DNA from: ATX-6F1 sp943369485
GTDB lineage: Bacteria > Cyanobacteriota > Cyanobacteriia > PCC-6307 > Cyanobiaceae
Direction of reading: 5' to 3'
NCBI GenBank assembly: GCA_943369485.1
Contig: CALRNH020000015.1
Span: 11,192 to 75,191, forward strand
DNA: 64,000 nt
Part shown: one piece after another, positions 44,833-54,026 of the stretch
Position numbering within the stretch: position 1 is the first letter of the stretch
Layout of the letters: every line of letters starts with the position of its first letter
Notes under the pieces: generated by a model
Seen by the model: the letters and a program-made list of their open reading frames with translations, nothing else
The model's database searches: none
Told to the model about the DNA's origin: nothing
Program-made: the position numbers and the translations under genes

Positions 44833-45294
44833 TCAGGCCTCCACGGGTTGAACGGTGTCCGAGCTGGTTTCCGCCTCCTGGTCGGCCAGGGTCAGAAACT
44901 TGGTCTTGATCGGCAGTTTGTACTGCGCCAGGCGCATGGCCTCCCGGGCGATCGTTTCGTTGATCTCGGGACCGCCCATCTCGAAGAGAATCCGCCCCGG
45001 CTTGATCACGGCCACCCAGAACTCCGGGTTGCCCTTACCGGAACCCATGCGGGTTTCGGCTGCGCGCATGGTCACGGGTTTGTCGGGGAAGATCCGGATC
45101 CAGATCTTTCCGCCCCGTTTGACGCTGCGGCTCATGGCACGCCGGCTGGCCTCGATCTGGCGGGAGGTGATCCACCCGCACTCCTGGGCTTGAAGGGCAA
45201 ACTGACCGAAAGCAACGGTGTTGCCTCGGGTGGCGACGCCGCACATGCGGCCCCGTTGCTGTTTGCGGAATTTGACGCGTTTTGGACTCAGCAT
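44833..45294 (-). CDS. rplP: 50S ribosomal protein L16
   Basis: 153 residues: MLSPKRVKFRKQQRGRMCGV, ITSRQIEASRRAMSR, GSGKGNPEFWVAVIKPGRIL and LPIKTKFL. The last 15 residues form an acidic extension beyond the E. coli end, common in this clade. Between rpsC and rpmC. Confidence 0.97.
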   Translation of the reverse strand: MLSPKRVKFRKQQRGRMCGVATRGNTVAFGQFALQAQECGWITSRQIEASRRAMSRSVKRGGKIWIRIFPDKPVTMRAAETRMGSGKGNPEFWVAVIKPGRILFEMGGPEINETIAREAMRLAQYKLPIKTKFLTLADQEAETSSDTVQPVEA

Positions 45295-45310
45295 GGTTCA
45301 GGTCTCCTGA

Positions 45311-46039
45311 TCACTCCTCGTTGGAGCGGTCTTCGAACTGTTGTGGCCGCCGGTTGGCCCTGCGCTTGGGACCGGCACCCACGGGCAGTTGTTCCTGCTG
45401 CCCGGGGAGGATTTCACCTTTGAAGACCCAAACCTTGATGCCCAGCACCCCGTAGGTGGTGGTGGCCACCTTGGTGGCGTAGTCGATGTCTGCGCGGAGG
45501 GTGTGCAGGGGCACACGGCCTTCGCGCGTCCATTCGGTGCGGGCGATCTCGGCACCGTTGAGGCGGCCGCTCACCTGAATCTTCAGCCCCAGGACCCCAG
45601 CCCGCTGGGCGCGCTGGACGGTCATGCGAAGCACACGGCGGAAGGCCACGCGCTTTTCCAGCTGCTGGGCGATGTATTCGGCCAGCAGGTAGGCGTCGGC
45701 GTCGACCCGCTCCACTTCCACCACGTTGATGCGCACCTGACGGTGGGCATCGCCGATGGTTTTCTGAATGCCGGTTCGCAGGTCTTCGATGCCGCTGCCC
45801 TGGCGGCCCACCAGCACGCCGGGGCGCGCCGTCTTGAGTTCGACCTCGAGTTGGTCGGCCTTACGGGCGATCAGCACATCGCTGATGCCGGCGCTGGCGT
45901 ACTTCTTGTGGATGAAGCTGCGGATCCGGTCGTCCTCCTGAAGGAGGATCGGGTAGGTCTTGCTGGTCGCGTACCAACGGGAGCGGTGGTCCTGGGTGAT
46001 CCCCAGGCGCAGTCCGGTTGGATGGATCTTGTGTCCCAT
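45311..46039 (-). CDS. rpsC: 30S ribosomal protein S3
   Basis: 242 residues from the ATG at 46037-46039: MGHKIHPTGLRLGITQDHRS, the KH-domain segment GVLVGRQGSGIEDLR and the C-terminal domain GVLGIKVWVFKGEILPG, plus a short basic tail. Normal. Confidence 0.97.
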   Translation of the reverse strand: MGHKIHPTGLRLGITQDHRSRWYATSKTYPILLQEDDRIRSFIHKKYASAGISDVLIARKADQLEVELKTARPGVLVGRQGSGIEDLRTGIQKTIGDAHRQVRINVVEVERVDADAYLLAEYIAQQLEKRVAFRRVLRMTVQRAQRAGVLGLKIQVSGRLNGAEIARTEWTREGRVPLHTLRADIDYATKVATTTYGVLGIKVWVFKGEILPGQQEQLPVGAGPKRRANRRPQQFEDRSNEE

Positions 46040-46058
46040 CGGTCGGTGTCCTCGGGGG

Positions 46059-46418
46059 TCAGGCGGTGGTGGCTGCCACAGCAATGCTGATGTGGCAGGT
46101 TTGTTTCTTGATCGCGTAGGCACGGCCTTGGGCGCGCGGCCGGAACCGCTTCAGGGAGGGACCCATGTCCGCCGTGGCCTGGCTGATCACCAGGCTGGCG
46201 GGGTCGAGCCCCATGTTGTGCTCCGCATTCGCCACCGCGGACCGCAACACCTTGGTGATGGGGCCCGTGGAGCGATAGGGCATGAACTCGAGCAGAATCA
46301 GCGCTTCCCGGTAGGACCGGCCGCGGATCTGATCGAGCACACGACGCACCTTGGACACGGATCCGCGGATGAAGCGGCCGTGGGCAAGGGCTTGGGTGGT
46401 GGGGGTGGAATTAGCCAT
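46059..46418 (-). CDS. rplV: 50S ribosomal protein L22
   Basis: 119 residues from the ATG at 46416-46418: VSKVRRVLDQIRGRSYREAL and the exit-tunnel loop region with FRPRAQGRAYAIKKQTCHI. Normal order. Confidence 0.97.
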   Translation of the reverse strand: MANSTPTTQALAHGRFIRGSVSKVRRVLDQIRGRSYREALILLEFMPYRSTGPITKVLRSAVANAEHNMGLDPASLVISQATADMGPSLKRFRPRAQGRAYAIKKQTCHISIAVAATTA

Positions 46419-46431
46419 AACGAGTCGTTCC

Positions 46432-46707
46432 TTAACGGGCACCTTTCTTGTCCTTGATGTGGCCCCGGAAGGTGCGCGTGGGGGCGAACTCCCCAAGCTT
46501 GTGACCGACCATCTGTTCCGTCACGTAGACGGGAACATGGGCTTTGCCGTTGTGCACGGCAATGGTGTGGCCGATCATCATCGGCAGGATGGTGGAAGCG
46601 CGTGACCAGGTCTTGATCACACCCTTGTCACCGGCGGTGTTCTGGGCCTCGACCTTGCGGAGCAGGCTGTCGGCCACAAACGGACCTTTTTTGAGTGAAC
46701 GTCCCAT
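46432..46707 (-). CDS. rpsS: 30S ribosomal protein S19
   Basis: 91 residues: MGRSLKKGPFVADSLLRKVE, KTWSRASTILPMMIGHTIAV and EFAPTRTFRGHIKDKKGAR. Normal length and order. Confidence 0.97.
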   Translation of the reverse strand: MGRSLKKGPFVADSLLRKVEAQNTAGDKGVIKTWSRASTILPMMIGHTIAVHNGKAHVPVYVTEQMVGHKLGEFAPTRTFRGHIKDKKGAR

Positions 46708-46742
46708 GGCGGTTTAAGCAGACAACAAAACGGTGGTGAGCA

Positions 46743-47606
<864 letters not shown>

Positions 47607-47621
47607 AACGGTTCAGACCCC

Positions 47622-47924
47622 TCAGGACTCAGGGAAAAGCTGGATGGCATTGCCTTCGGCCAAGCGCACCACCGCCTTTTTCACCTGGGCACGCTTGCCG
47701 GCGAAACGGCCCACCCGGCGGGAGCGCCGGGGGGGATTCATGGTGCTGATGCCGATGACACGCACGTCGAACAGTTGTTCGACGGCGGCCTTGATATCGG
47801 GCTTGGCGGCCCGGTGGTCCACCTCGAAGGTGTACTGGTTCTGCTCGAGGGCGCGGGTGGCCTTCTCGGTGATCAGCGGCCGGCGGATCACATCCGCGAG
47901 CCGGCCAGCGAAACGCTCAGTCAT
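47622..47924 (-). CDS. rplW: 50S ribosomal protein L23
   Basis: 100 residues: RLADVIRRPLITEKATRALE, QYTFEVDHRAAKPDIKAAVE and the basic loop PPRRSRRVGRFAGKR. Its start overlaps the rplD end by 8 bp. Docking site of SRP and trigger factor. Confidence 0.97.
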   Translation of the reverse strand: MTERFAGRLADVIRRPLITEKATRALEQNQYTFEVDHRAAKPDIKAAVEQLFDVRVIGISTMNPPRRSRRVGRFAGKRAQVKKAVVRLAEGNAIQLFPES

Positions 47925-48552
47925 CGCCGTAGACCTCCTGAATCTTCGCGAGGGCTTCTTCGCTCACCACCAACGTGTTGGCGTGGAGCAGATCGAACAC
48001 GTTGAGCTGATCGGCGGCGATCAACTTGACGGTTTCGAGGTTGCGCACCGAACGGCGCACCACCTCGCTGGCGCTGTCGAGCACCAGCAGCACCTTGGAG
48101 CCCTCGGCGATGCCGAGACGCTGCAATGCAGCGCAGATCTCTTTGGTTTTGGGGGTTTCGAGGTCCGCAGCGAAGCCCTTGACCACCAAGAGGTTGTCGA
48201 GGCGACTCACCAGGGCGGTGCGCAGGGCGAGGCGACGCTCCTTGCGGTTCATCGCCTTGTTGTAGGTGCGGGGCTTGGGCCCGAAGGTCACCCCACCGCC
48301 GGGGCGCAGGGGGGTGCGGATCGAACCCTGGCGGGCCCGGCCTGTGCCCTTCTGCTTGTAGGGCTTCCGACCACCACCACGCACCTCAGCGCGGGTGAGG
48401 GTGCTGGCCGTGCCCTGGCGGGCATGGGCCAGCTGGCGAACGATGGCGCGATGGACCAGACCGTTGGCGCTTGATTCCTTGGCGACCCGGAGCTCAAGGC
48501 TGGCCTTGCCGGCCTCCTTGCCCTGCCAGTCGCGCACGATGACGTCAGTCAT
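47917..48552 (-). CDS. rplD: 50S ribosomal protein L4
   Basis: 211 residues: LVHRAIVRQLAHARQGTAST, TRAEVRGGGRKPYKQKGTGR, ARQGSIRTPLRPGGGVTFGP. In E. coli L4 autoregulates the S10 operon; no such leader is evident here. Its start overlaps the rplC stop by 4 bp. Confidence 0.97.
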   Translation of the reverse strand: MTDVIVRDWQGKEAGKASLELRVAKESSANGLVHRAIVRQLAHARQGTASTLTRAEVRGGGRKPYKQKGTGRARQGSIRTPLRPGGGVTFGPKPRTYNKAMNRKERRLALRTALVSRLDNLLVVKGFAADLETPKTKEICAALQRLGIAEGSKVLLVLDSASEVVRRSVRNLETVKLIAADQLNVFDLLHANTLVVSEEALAKIQEVYGDD

Positions 48553-49211
48553 GACTTGGCCCCTCCTTTGGCGGTCTTGGCACCCACCCGCTTGGCGGGG
48601 GAGATGTTCAGCAGGGCGCCGGGCTTTCCGGGCACCGACCCTTTGACCACCAGCAGGTTGCGCTCGGTGTCCACCTTCAGGATCGTCAGGCCACGGGTGG
48701 TGATCTGCTTGCCGCCGTCGCGGCCAGCCATGCGCTTGCCGGGGTAGACCCGGCCGGGGGTTGTGCCCGCGCCGATCGAACCAGGCTCGCGGTGGTTCTT
48801 CGAACCGTGGCTCATGGGGCCACGGCTGAAACCGTGGCGCTTCTGCAGACCGGTGAAGCCGCGGCCGATCGTGTCGCCGCTGACATCGATCTTCTGGCCG
48901 GCCTCGAAGGCGGCGACGGTGATGGAGGAGCCCAGCTCCAGGCCATCAACGCTGTCGACGCGGTATTCGCGCAGGTGGCGCAGGGGCTCGCTGCCGGATT
49001 TGGCCAGGTGGCCCTTGGCAGGCTGGTTCACCAGCTTTTCGCGGATGTCGCCGAAGCCGACCTGCACAGCGACGTAGCCGTCGGTGCCGGTGCTCTTGAG
49101 TTGGGTGATGCGGCAGGGCCCCGCCTCGATCACGGTGACCGGGATGGATCTGCCTGCATCGTCGAAGAATTGGGACATGCCCAATTTCTTCCCGAGGATG
49201 CCGATGGACAT
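48549..49211 (-). CDS. rplC: 50S ribosomal protein L3
   Basis: 220 residues: MSIGILGKKLGMSQFFDDAG, GFTGLQKRHGFSRGPMSHGS and GSIGAGTTPGRVYPGKRMAG. First gene of the S10 cluster, as rpsJ has moved to the str operon. It starts about 456 bp from the divergent ndhN. Confidence 0.97.
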   Translation of the reverse strand: MSIGILGKKLGMSQFFDDAGRSIPVTVIEAGPCRITQLKSTGTDGYVAVQVGFGDIREKLVNQPAKGHLAKSGSEPLRHLREYRVDSVDGLELGSSITVAAFEAGQKIDVSGDTIGRGFTGLQKRHGFSRGPMSHGSKNHREPGSIGAGTTPGRVYPGKRMAGRDGGKQITTRGLTILKVDTERNLLVVKGSVPGKPGALLNISPAKRVGAKTAKGGAKS

Positions 49212-49667
49212 AGGAGGGTGAAAAACGCCAGCGGAACCACCAGTCGCCAGGTCCGATGGGATGGCGAAGGGTGTGGGCTGATTCGATCAAACGCAGACGG
49301 AACCGGGGCCATCCCGTGAAGGAGGCATTCCGGTTGGGCTAGCGGGAGGCGAAACAGCAGGCTGGGACTTGTGGAACCGGACCCTTGGACCATCACCGAT
49401 CGGAGATCGGCCGTGCCTTTGGGCGCATTCAACAGTTTCCCGACGGCTTCTTCTCGGATGAATCCAAGGGGAGAGACCGCACTGGCCAGGGAAGGTCGTC
49501 ACCAATGACGACCTGGTGCAGCGCACTGGAGGCCCGGCTAGCGGACGGGCACAGAACGGTTGCACAAGCAAACAACATACCCTATGGACCCGAGCAATCC
49601 CTGATGGGCCATTCGCCAGGTCCTGGCTCGCAACTGTCAAACTGACGCCATCTTGAGGTCTGCCCCG
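49212..49667. promoter_or_regulatory. Divergent control region of rplC and ndhN
   Basis: 456 bp with no gene seen. It must hold the main promoter of the S10-spc-alpha cluster (minus) and that of ndhN (plus). For ndhN a good candidate is TTGCAC (49560-49565), 17-bp spacer, TATGGA (49583-49588). I could not pick a convincing promoter or an L4-type leader structure for rplC. Confidence 0.4.
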
Positions 49668-50129
49668 ATGCCCTTGTTGCTTTCAGGCCGCGGATTTCGC
49701 CAGGAGTTGGAGCGTTTCGGAGCCCTGGCAGTCCATGCACCGCTTGAGGGCGGTGCCGAAACGCGTCTGCTGCGGCGGCTGCGGGCGGCCGGCTACCGGG
49801 CCCAGATCACCTCGGCCCGAGGACTCGGCGATCCCCAGGCCTACCTCCTGGAACTGCACGGCATCCGTCCGCCCCACCTGGGTCACCACAGCGTCGGCAA
49901 GGGCGCCGCTGTGGGTGAGGTGCAGCAGGTGATGCCCCAGTTGGGTGCCCTGCTGGAAGGTGAGGCCCCGATCGTGCTCTGGCTGTTGGAAGGGCAGGTG
50001 CTCTCCAACGCTGAACTCGTTTCCTTGATCCAGCTCACGCGCACGGTGCCTCGCCTGCACATGGTTGTGGAAATGGGGGGTGCCCGCAGCCTTCGCTGGC
50101 AGCCCCTTGAGCAGCTCGTTGCCGCCTGA
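49668..50129 (+). CDS. ndhN: NAD(P)H-quinone oxidoreductase subunit N
   Basis: 153 residues from the ATG at 49668. Peripheral subunit of cyanobacterial NDH-1, used in respiration, cyclic electron flow and CO2 uptake. It begins MPLLLSGRGFRQELERFGAL and contains RRLRAAGYRAQITSARGLGD, AYLLELHGIRPPHLGHHSVG and EGQVLSNAELVSLIQLT, characteristic of NdhN. Followed directly by ldpA, whose start overlaps or abuts its 3' end. Confidence 0.92.
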   Translation: MPLLLSGRGFRQELERFGALAVHAPLEGGAETRLLRRLRAAGYRAQITSARGLGDPQAYLLELHGIRPPHLGHHSVGKGAAVGEVQQVMPQLGALLEGEAPIVLWLLEGQVLSNAELVSLIQLTRTVPRLHMVVEMGGARSLRWQPLEQLVAA

Positions 50130-51144
50130 ACAGGCGCTCGCGGCCAGTGGCTGGGTCAAATTGATCTGCGGCGCCAGCAACCAGGACCTGCCAGCGATCG
50201 AGAACCTCTGCGGTATCTATGCACTGGCGGGAGTTGATTGCATCGACGTGGCCGCCGATCGGGCCGTGGTGGCGGCCGCGCGCCGGGGGATGGCCTGGGC
50301 GGCTGAACGGGGCGCCATGCACCCCTGGCTGATGGTGAGCCTCAGCGATGGGGCTGATCTCCATTTCCGCAAGGCCTGGTTCGATCCGGAGCGCTGCCCA
50401 CCGGAGTGCCCGCGACCCTGCCAAAGGGTCTGCCCCGCCCTGGCCATCGGCGCAAGCGGCGCCGTACTGGAGCAGCGTTGCTACGGCTGTGGCCGTTGCC
50501 TGCCGGTTTGTCCCCTTGGGTTGATCGAGGAACGAGACCACCAGTTGGTTCCTGAGGCGGTGGCGCCGTTGCTGGCGGAGCTGCGGCCGGAGGCTGTGGA
50601 GATCCATACCCGCCCCGGACGGGGGCAGGCCTTCGCTGATCGCCTGGCCCAGGTGAAGGCCTCTGGCCTCGTCCTCAAGCGGCTGGCGGTGAGCTGTGGC
50701 CTGGAGGATCTGGTGGGCCCGGGGGCGCCCGGGGCCCTTGCTGATGAACTCTGGAGCCGGTTCATTCAGCTGCGTGCCCTTGGCTTCCGGCCCCTCTGGC
50801 AGCTGGATGGGCGGCCGATGAGCGGCGATCTTGGGGCCGGCAGCGCCCATGCCGCCGTGAGGCTGCTGCGGGAACTGCGGGCGATCGCCCCCCCCGGTCC
50901 GCTTCAACTGGCCGGGGGCACCAACACCAGCAGCCTGGCTCAGGTGCACCGCCAGGGGTTACGCGGGGCGGTGGCCGGCGTGGCCTTTGGGGGGGTGGCC
51001 CGTCGCCTGCTCCAACCGCTGCTGCTGCGCGCCCAGGAACGGGGGACGGGGCTGCTGGCTGATCGGGAGCTGGTGGCGGAAGCCCTGGGCGTGGCTCGCT
51101 CGCTGCTGGATCCCTGGCGGATCCAGGATGGACCGAATCCCTGA
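50119..51144 (+). CDS. ldpA: LdpA-like iron-sulfur protein (light-dependent period)
   Basis: About 341 residues. In Synechococcus elongatus LdpA is a redox-sensing Fe-S protein that tunes the circadian period to light. The core opens GWVKLICGASNQDLPAIENL; cysteine clusters CPPECPRPCQRVCP and CYGCGRCLPVCP would bind two 4Fe-4S clusters. The start is unclear: no ATG is available, and I place it at TTG 50119, 11 residues before the conserved WVKL, overlapping ndhN; TTG 50107 and GTG 50080 are alternatives. Its end overlaps the next gene by 17 bp. The circadian role is from family, not from this sequence. Confidence 0.85.
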   Translation: MPPEQALAASGWVKLICGASNQDLPAIENLCGIYALAGVDCIDVAADRAVVAAARRGMAWAAERGAMHPWLMVSLSDGADLHFRKAWFDPERCPPECPRPCQRVCPALAIGASGAVLEQRCYGCGRCLPVCPLGLIEERDHQLVPEAVAPLLAELRPEAVEIHTRPGRGQAFADRLAQVKASGLVLKRLAVSCGLEDLVGPGAPGALADELWSRFIQLRALGFRPLWQLDGRPMSGDLGAGSAHAAVRLLRELRAIAPPGPLQLAGGTNTSSLAQVHRQGLRGAVAGVAFGGVARRLLQPLLLRAQERGTGLLADRELVAEALGVARSLLDPWRIQDGPNP

Positions 51145-52870
51145 CCCCGAGGCTGGGCCCTTGACCGCCCCGATTCCGGATCCTTGTCCCCTGATCGCGC
51201 CCCAGCGGATCACGGACGACCTGGATCGTCTGCTGGAGGTGCTGCCCGTGGCGCTGCAGGTGGCCCTGGCGGAGCCGGCCCGCCGGGAGCAGCTGCTGGA
51301 GGTGGTGCTCGATCTGGGCCGCGTGCCCGAAGCCCGTTATCCTGGCCGGGCGCTGACCCTGGGGGAGCGCCCGATCGAGCGCGGGGATCTGGCGGCAGTA
51401 TTGGAGCGGCTCGGCAGCTTCGGCGGCGACAACCGGGCCGGCATCGAGCGGACCCTGCACCGCATCAGCGCCATCCGCAACCGGGGTGGTGAGGTGGTGG
51501 GTCTCACCTGCCGGGTGGGCCGGGCTGTCTACGGCACCGTGGCGATGGTCAGGGATCTGCTGGACACAGGGCAATCACTGCTGCTGATGGGGCGCCCCGG
51601 AGTGGGCAAGACCACGGCCCTGAGGGAGATCGCCCGGGTGCTGGCCGACGAGCTGGAGCGGCGGGTGGTGGTCATCGACACCAGCAATGAGATCGCTGGA
51701 GATGGCGACATCCCGCATCCCGCGATCGGGCGTGCAAGGCGCATGCAGGTGGCGCGGCCGGAGCTGCAGCACCAAGTGATGATCGAGGCGGTGGAGAACC
51801 ACATGCCCGAGGTGATCGTGATCGATGAGATCGGCACCGAGCTTGAGGCCCAGGCCGCCCGCACGATTGCTGAACGGGGCGTGATGCTGGTGGCCACGGC
51901 CCACGGCAACGAGCTGGCCAACCTGATCAAGAACCCCACCTTGAGCGACCTGGTGGGCGGCATTCAATCGGTCACCCTCGGAGATGAGGAAGCCCGCCGG
52001 CGGGGTTCGCAGAAATCCGTGCTCGAGCGCTGCGCTGAGCCCACCTTTCCCCTGGCGGTGGAGATGCATGCCCGCAGCCACTGGCTGGTGCACAGGGAGG
52101 TGGCCCGCACCGTGGATCTCCTGTTGCGGGGACAGCCCCCTCGGCCCCAGGTGCGCGAACTTGCCCCCGATGGGCGGCTGCGGCTGGTGGATCTCGGCGG
52201 GACTCCCGGGCTCGATCCACCCCCTCGCTCGGCACGATCGCGCCCGATCGGCCCGCCCGGGCCCCGACCACGCCCTGCCCTGGTGCCGGTGCCCTTGCCT
52301 GCTCCGTTTGAGTCCGCACCGTTGGCGTCTGCTTCCGTGCCGTCCGATCCAGCCGCGCCGATCCCCGAGCGCGGCAGAGCAGGGCCCCTGCGGTTGTTCT
52401 GCTGCGGCCTGAGCGAGCACCTGGTGGACCAGGCGATGCGCGCCCAGCTCATGTCGGTGGTCCGGGCGGAGACGGTGGAGCAGGCCGATGCGGTGCTGAG
52501 CATCCGTCAGCAGTTGGGGCGGGATCCTGAGGTGCGACGGCTGGCCCAGCTCCACGGCGTTCCGATCCTGGTGATCAAGTCCGACAGCCTGCATCAGATC
52601 CAGCGGGCTTTCGAGCGCCTCCTGCGCCACCACCCCAGCCAGTCGCCTCAGCCCGTCCCGGCGGGCCAGTTTGATGACAGCCACGGAGCCATGGAGGAAT
52701 GCCGGCTGGCGGTGGAGCAGGTGGTGTTGCCCCTGGGCCGGCCGGTGGAACTGCTGCCTCGCAACGACCGGGTGCGCAGCGAGCAGGCCGAACTCGTGGG
52801 CCGCTACAGCCTGCCCTGGGCGGAATTCGGCAGCGGCTCCTCGCGGCGATTACGGGTGTTTCCGGCCTGA
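51128..52870 (+). CDS. R3H-domain AAA-type ATPase (Ycf45-like)
   Basis: 580 residues. N-terminal helical region, then an ATPase core with P-loop GRPGVGKT (155-162), VVVIDTSNEIAGDGDIPHPA, and Walker B EVIVIDEIGTE (about 230), resembling SpoIIIAA/Ycf45. A proline-rich linker (about 370-440) leads to a second alpha/beta region with CCGLSEHLVDQAM and VPILVIKSDSLHQIQRAFERL, and an R3H-like end (LPRNDRVRSEQAELVGRYSL). Single-stranded nucleic acid binding is implied; function is unknown. It starts within the last 17 bp of ldpA. Confidence 0.8.
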   Translation: MDRIPDPEAGPLTAPIPDPCPLIAPQRITDDLDRLLEVLPVALQVALAEPARREQLLEVVLDLGRVPEARYPGRALTLGERPIERGDLAAVLERLGSFGGDNRAGIERTLHRISAIRNRGGEVVGLTCRVGRAVYGTVAMVRDLLDTGQSLLLMGRPGVGKTTALREIARVLADELERRVVVIDTSNEIAGDGDIPHPAIGRARRMQVARPELQHQVMIEAVENHMPEVIVIDEIGTELEAQAARTIAERGVMLVATAHGNELANLIKNPTLSDLVGGIQSVTLGDEEARRRGSQKSVLERCAEPTFPLAVEMHARSHWLVHREVARTVDLLLRGQPPRPQVRELAPDGRLRLVDLGGTPGLDPPPRSARSRPIGPPGPRPRPALVPVPLPAPFESAPLASASVPSDPAAPIPERGRAGPLRLFCCGLSEHLVDQAMRAQLMSVVRAETVEQADAVLSIRQQLGRDPEVRRLAQLHGVPILVIKSDSLHQIQRAFERLLRHHPSQSPQPVPAGQFDDSHGAMEECRLAVEQVVLPLGRPVELLPRNDRVRSEQAELVGRYSLPWAEFGSGSSRRLRVFPA

Positions 52871-52987
52871 GCACGGGGGCACCCTGATGGGCCTGAGCCA
52901 GCCACCATCGGGTGGACTGAGTGGAGATTGACGGAGGGCGACCCGCTGTGGGTAACTAGCAAGGTGACCAGCTTTGGGCTGGTGCGA

Positions 52988-53059
52988 TGGGCCGTCGCCA
53001 AGTGGTAAGGCAGCGGGTTTTGGTCCCGCCATTCCTAGGTTCGAATCCTAGCGGCCCAG
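52988..53059 (+). tRNA. tRNA-Gln (anticodon TTG)
   Basis: 72 nt. Acceptor TGGGCCG pairs with CGGCCCA, discriminator G, D arm GCC-AAGTGGTAA-GGC, anticodon loop TTTTGGT (TTG, reading CAA/CAG), and T arm CTAGG-TTCGAAT-CCTAG. CCA is not encoded. Between the ATPase and the HAD hydrolase. Confidence 0.95.
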
Positions 53060-53087
53060 TTTTCAACCCCCTTTGCGTGGTCCTCCC

Positions 53088-53852
53088 GTGACCCCAGCTC
53101 ACCCCCGGAGCGGCCCACTGCTGGTCTTCGATTTCGACGGGGTGTTGGTTGACGGAATGAGCGAGTACTGGTGGAGCGCCTGCCGGGCGGCCATTGAGTT
53201 GGATCCCGATCTGGCCTTGAGCGAACAGGCGCCGCCGGCCTTCGTTCGCCTGCGGCCGCTGATCCACAAGGGCTGGGAGATGGTGCTCGTGGCTGCTGAG
53301 TTGGCCTGCCCCGGTTTCGATCTGGAGCTGGCCCTTGGCTCCTACGACCACTGGCTGAGGGTGGCGATGGGGCGCCGGGGCTGGGAGCCCGAGCGGCTGC
53401 AGGCGGCCCTGGAGCGGGTGCGCCGCTCGGCCATCGCCGCTGATCGCGGCGCCTGGCTGGCCCTGCACCGGCCGTTCCCTGGCCTGGCCGAGCGGCTGAG
53501 CGCCCTGGCGGCGGAAGGAGCCGACTGGCTCGTGCTCACCACCAAGGGGGCGGCCTTCGCCCGGGAGCTGCTGGAGGGCTTCGGGATGGAACCGCTGCAG
53601 GTGTTCGGCCATGAGCACGGCAGCAAGCCGGAGGTGCTGCTGCGCCTGTCCGCCGCCGGGCGTTCCCTCTGGTTCATCGAAGACCGCAGGCCCACTCTTG
53701 AGGTGGTGCGGGCCACACCCGGGCTGGAGCGGGTGCGCTGCTTCCTGGTGTCCTGGGGGTATCTGGGGCCGGGTGATCGGCAGGACCTGCCGGAGGGGAT
53801 CGCGCTGCTGGAGCCGGAGCGGCTGGCGACCCCCTTGGCGGCCTGGCCCTGA
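53088..53852 (+). CDS. HAD-superfamily hydrolase
   Basis: 254 residues from GTG 53088 (a TTG five codons upstream is possible). Nucleophile motif LVFDFDGVLVDG, helical cap region, LVLTTKG as motif II, KPEVLLRL as motif III lysine, and WFIEDRRPT as motif IV. This is the phosphoglycolate-phosphatase/beta-phosphoglucomutase-like subfamily; the substrate is unknown. Its stop lies 9 bp before the LexA box upstream of recA. Confidence 0.85.
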   Translation: MTPAHPRSGPLLVFDFDGVLVDGMSEYWWSACRAAIELDPDLALSEQAPPAFVRLRPLIHKGWEMVLVAAELACPGFDLELALGSYDHWLRVAMGRRGWEPERLQAALERVRRSAIAADRGAWLALHRPFPGLAERLSALAAEGADWLVLTTKGAAFARELLEGFGMEPLQVFGHEHGSKPEVLLRLSAAGRSLWFIEDRRPTLEVVRATPGLERVRCFLVSWGYLGPGDRQDLPEGIALLEPERLATPLAAWP

Positions 53853-53860
53853 TCCGCTAG

Positions 53861-53874
53861 GGTACGCCTGTACT
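53861..53874. promoter_or_regulatory. LexA box (SOS-type) upstream of recA
   Basis: GGTACGCCTGTACT fits the cyanobacterial LexA motif RGTAC-N3-DGTWCB at every position. It lies 153 bp before the recA ATG and just after the HAD gene. LexA binding here would be expected to repress recA until DNA damage, although in some cyanobacteria LexA has taken on other roles. Confidence 0.7.
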
Positions 53875-54026
53875 AGCCGATACGGTAGGTGGGAACGGTG
53901 GCACTGGCTTCCGTGAAGCCGCCACAGCCCCTCATGGGGCCTGCCAGCTCGCCCCTCTTGGGGCTGCCATGCAGCTCTTGCCGGGGCCCTTCTCCGCGGC
54001 CCGTTCCATCGCTGACCACCCTGACC

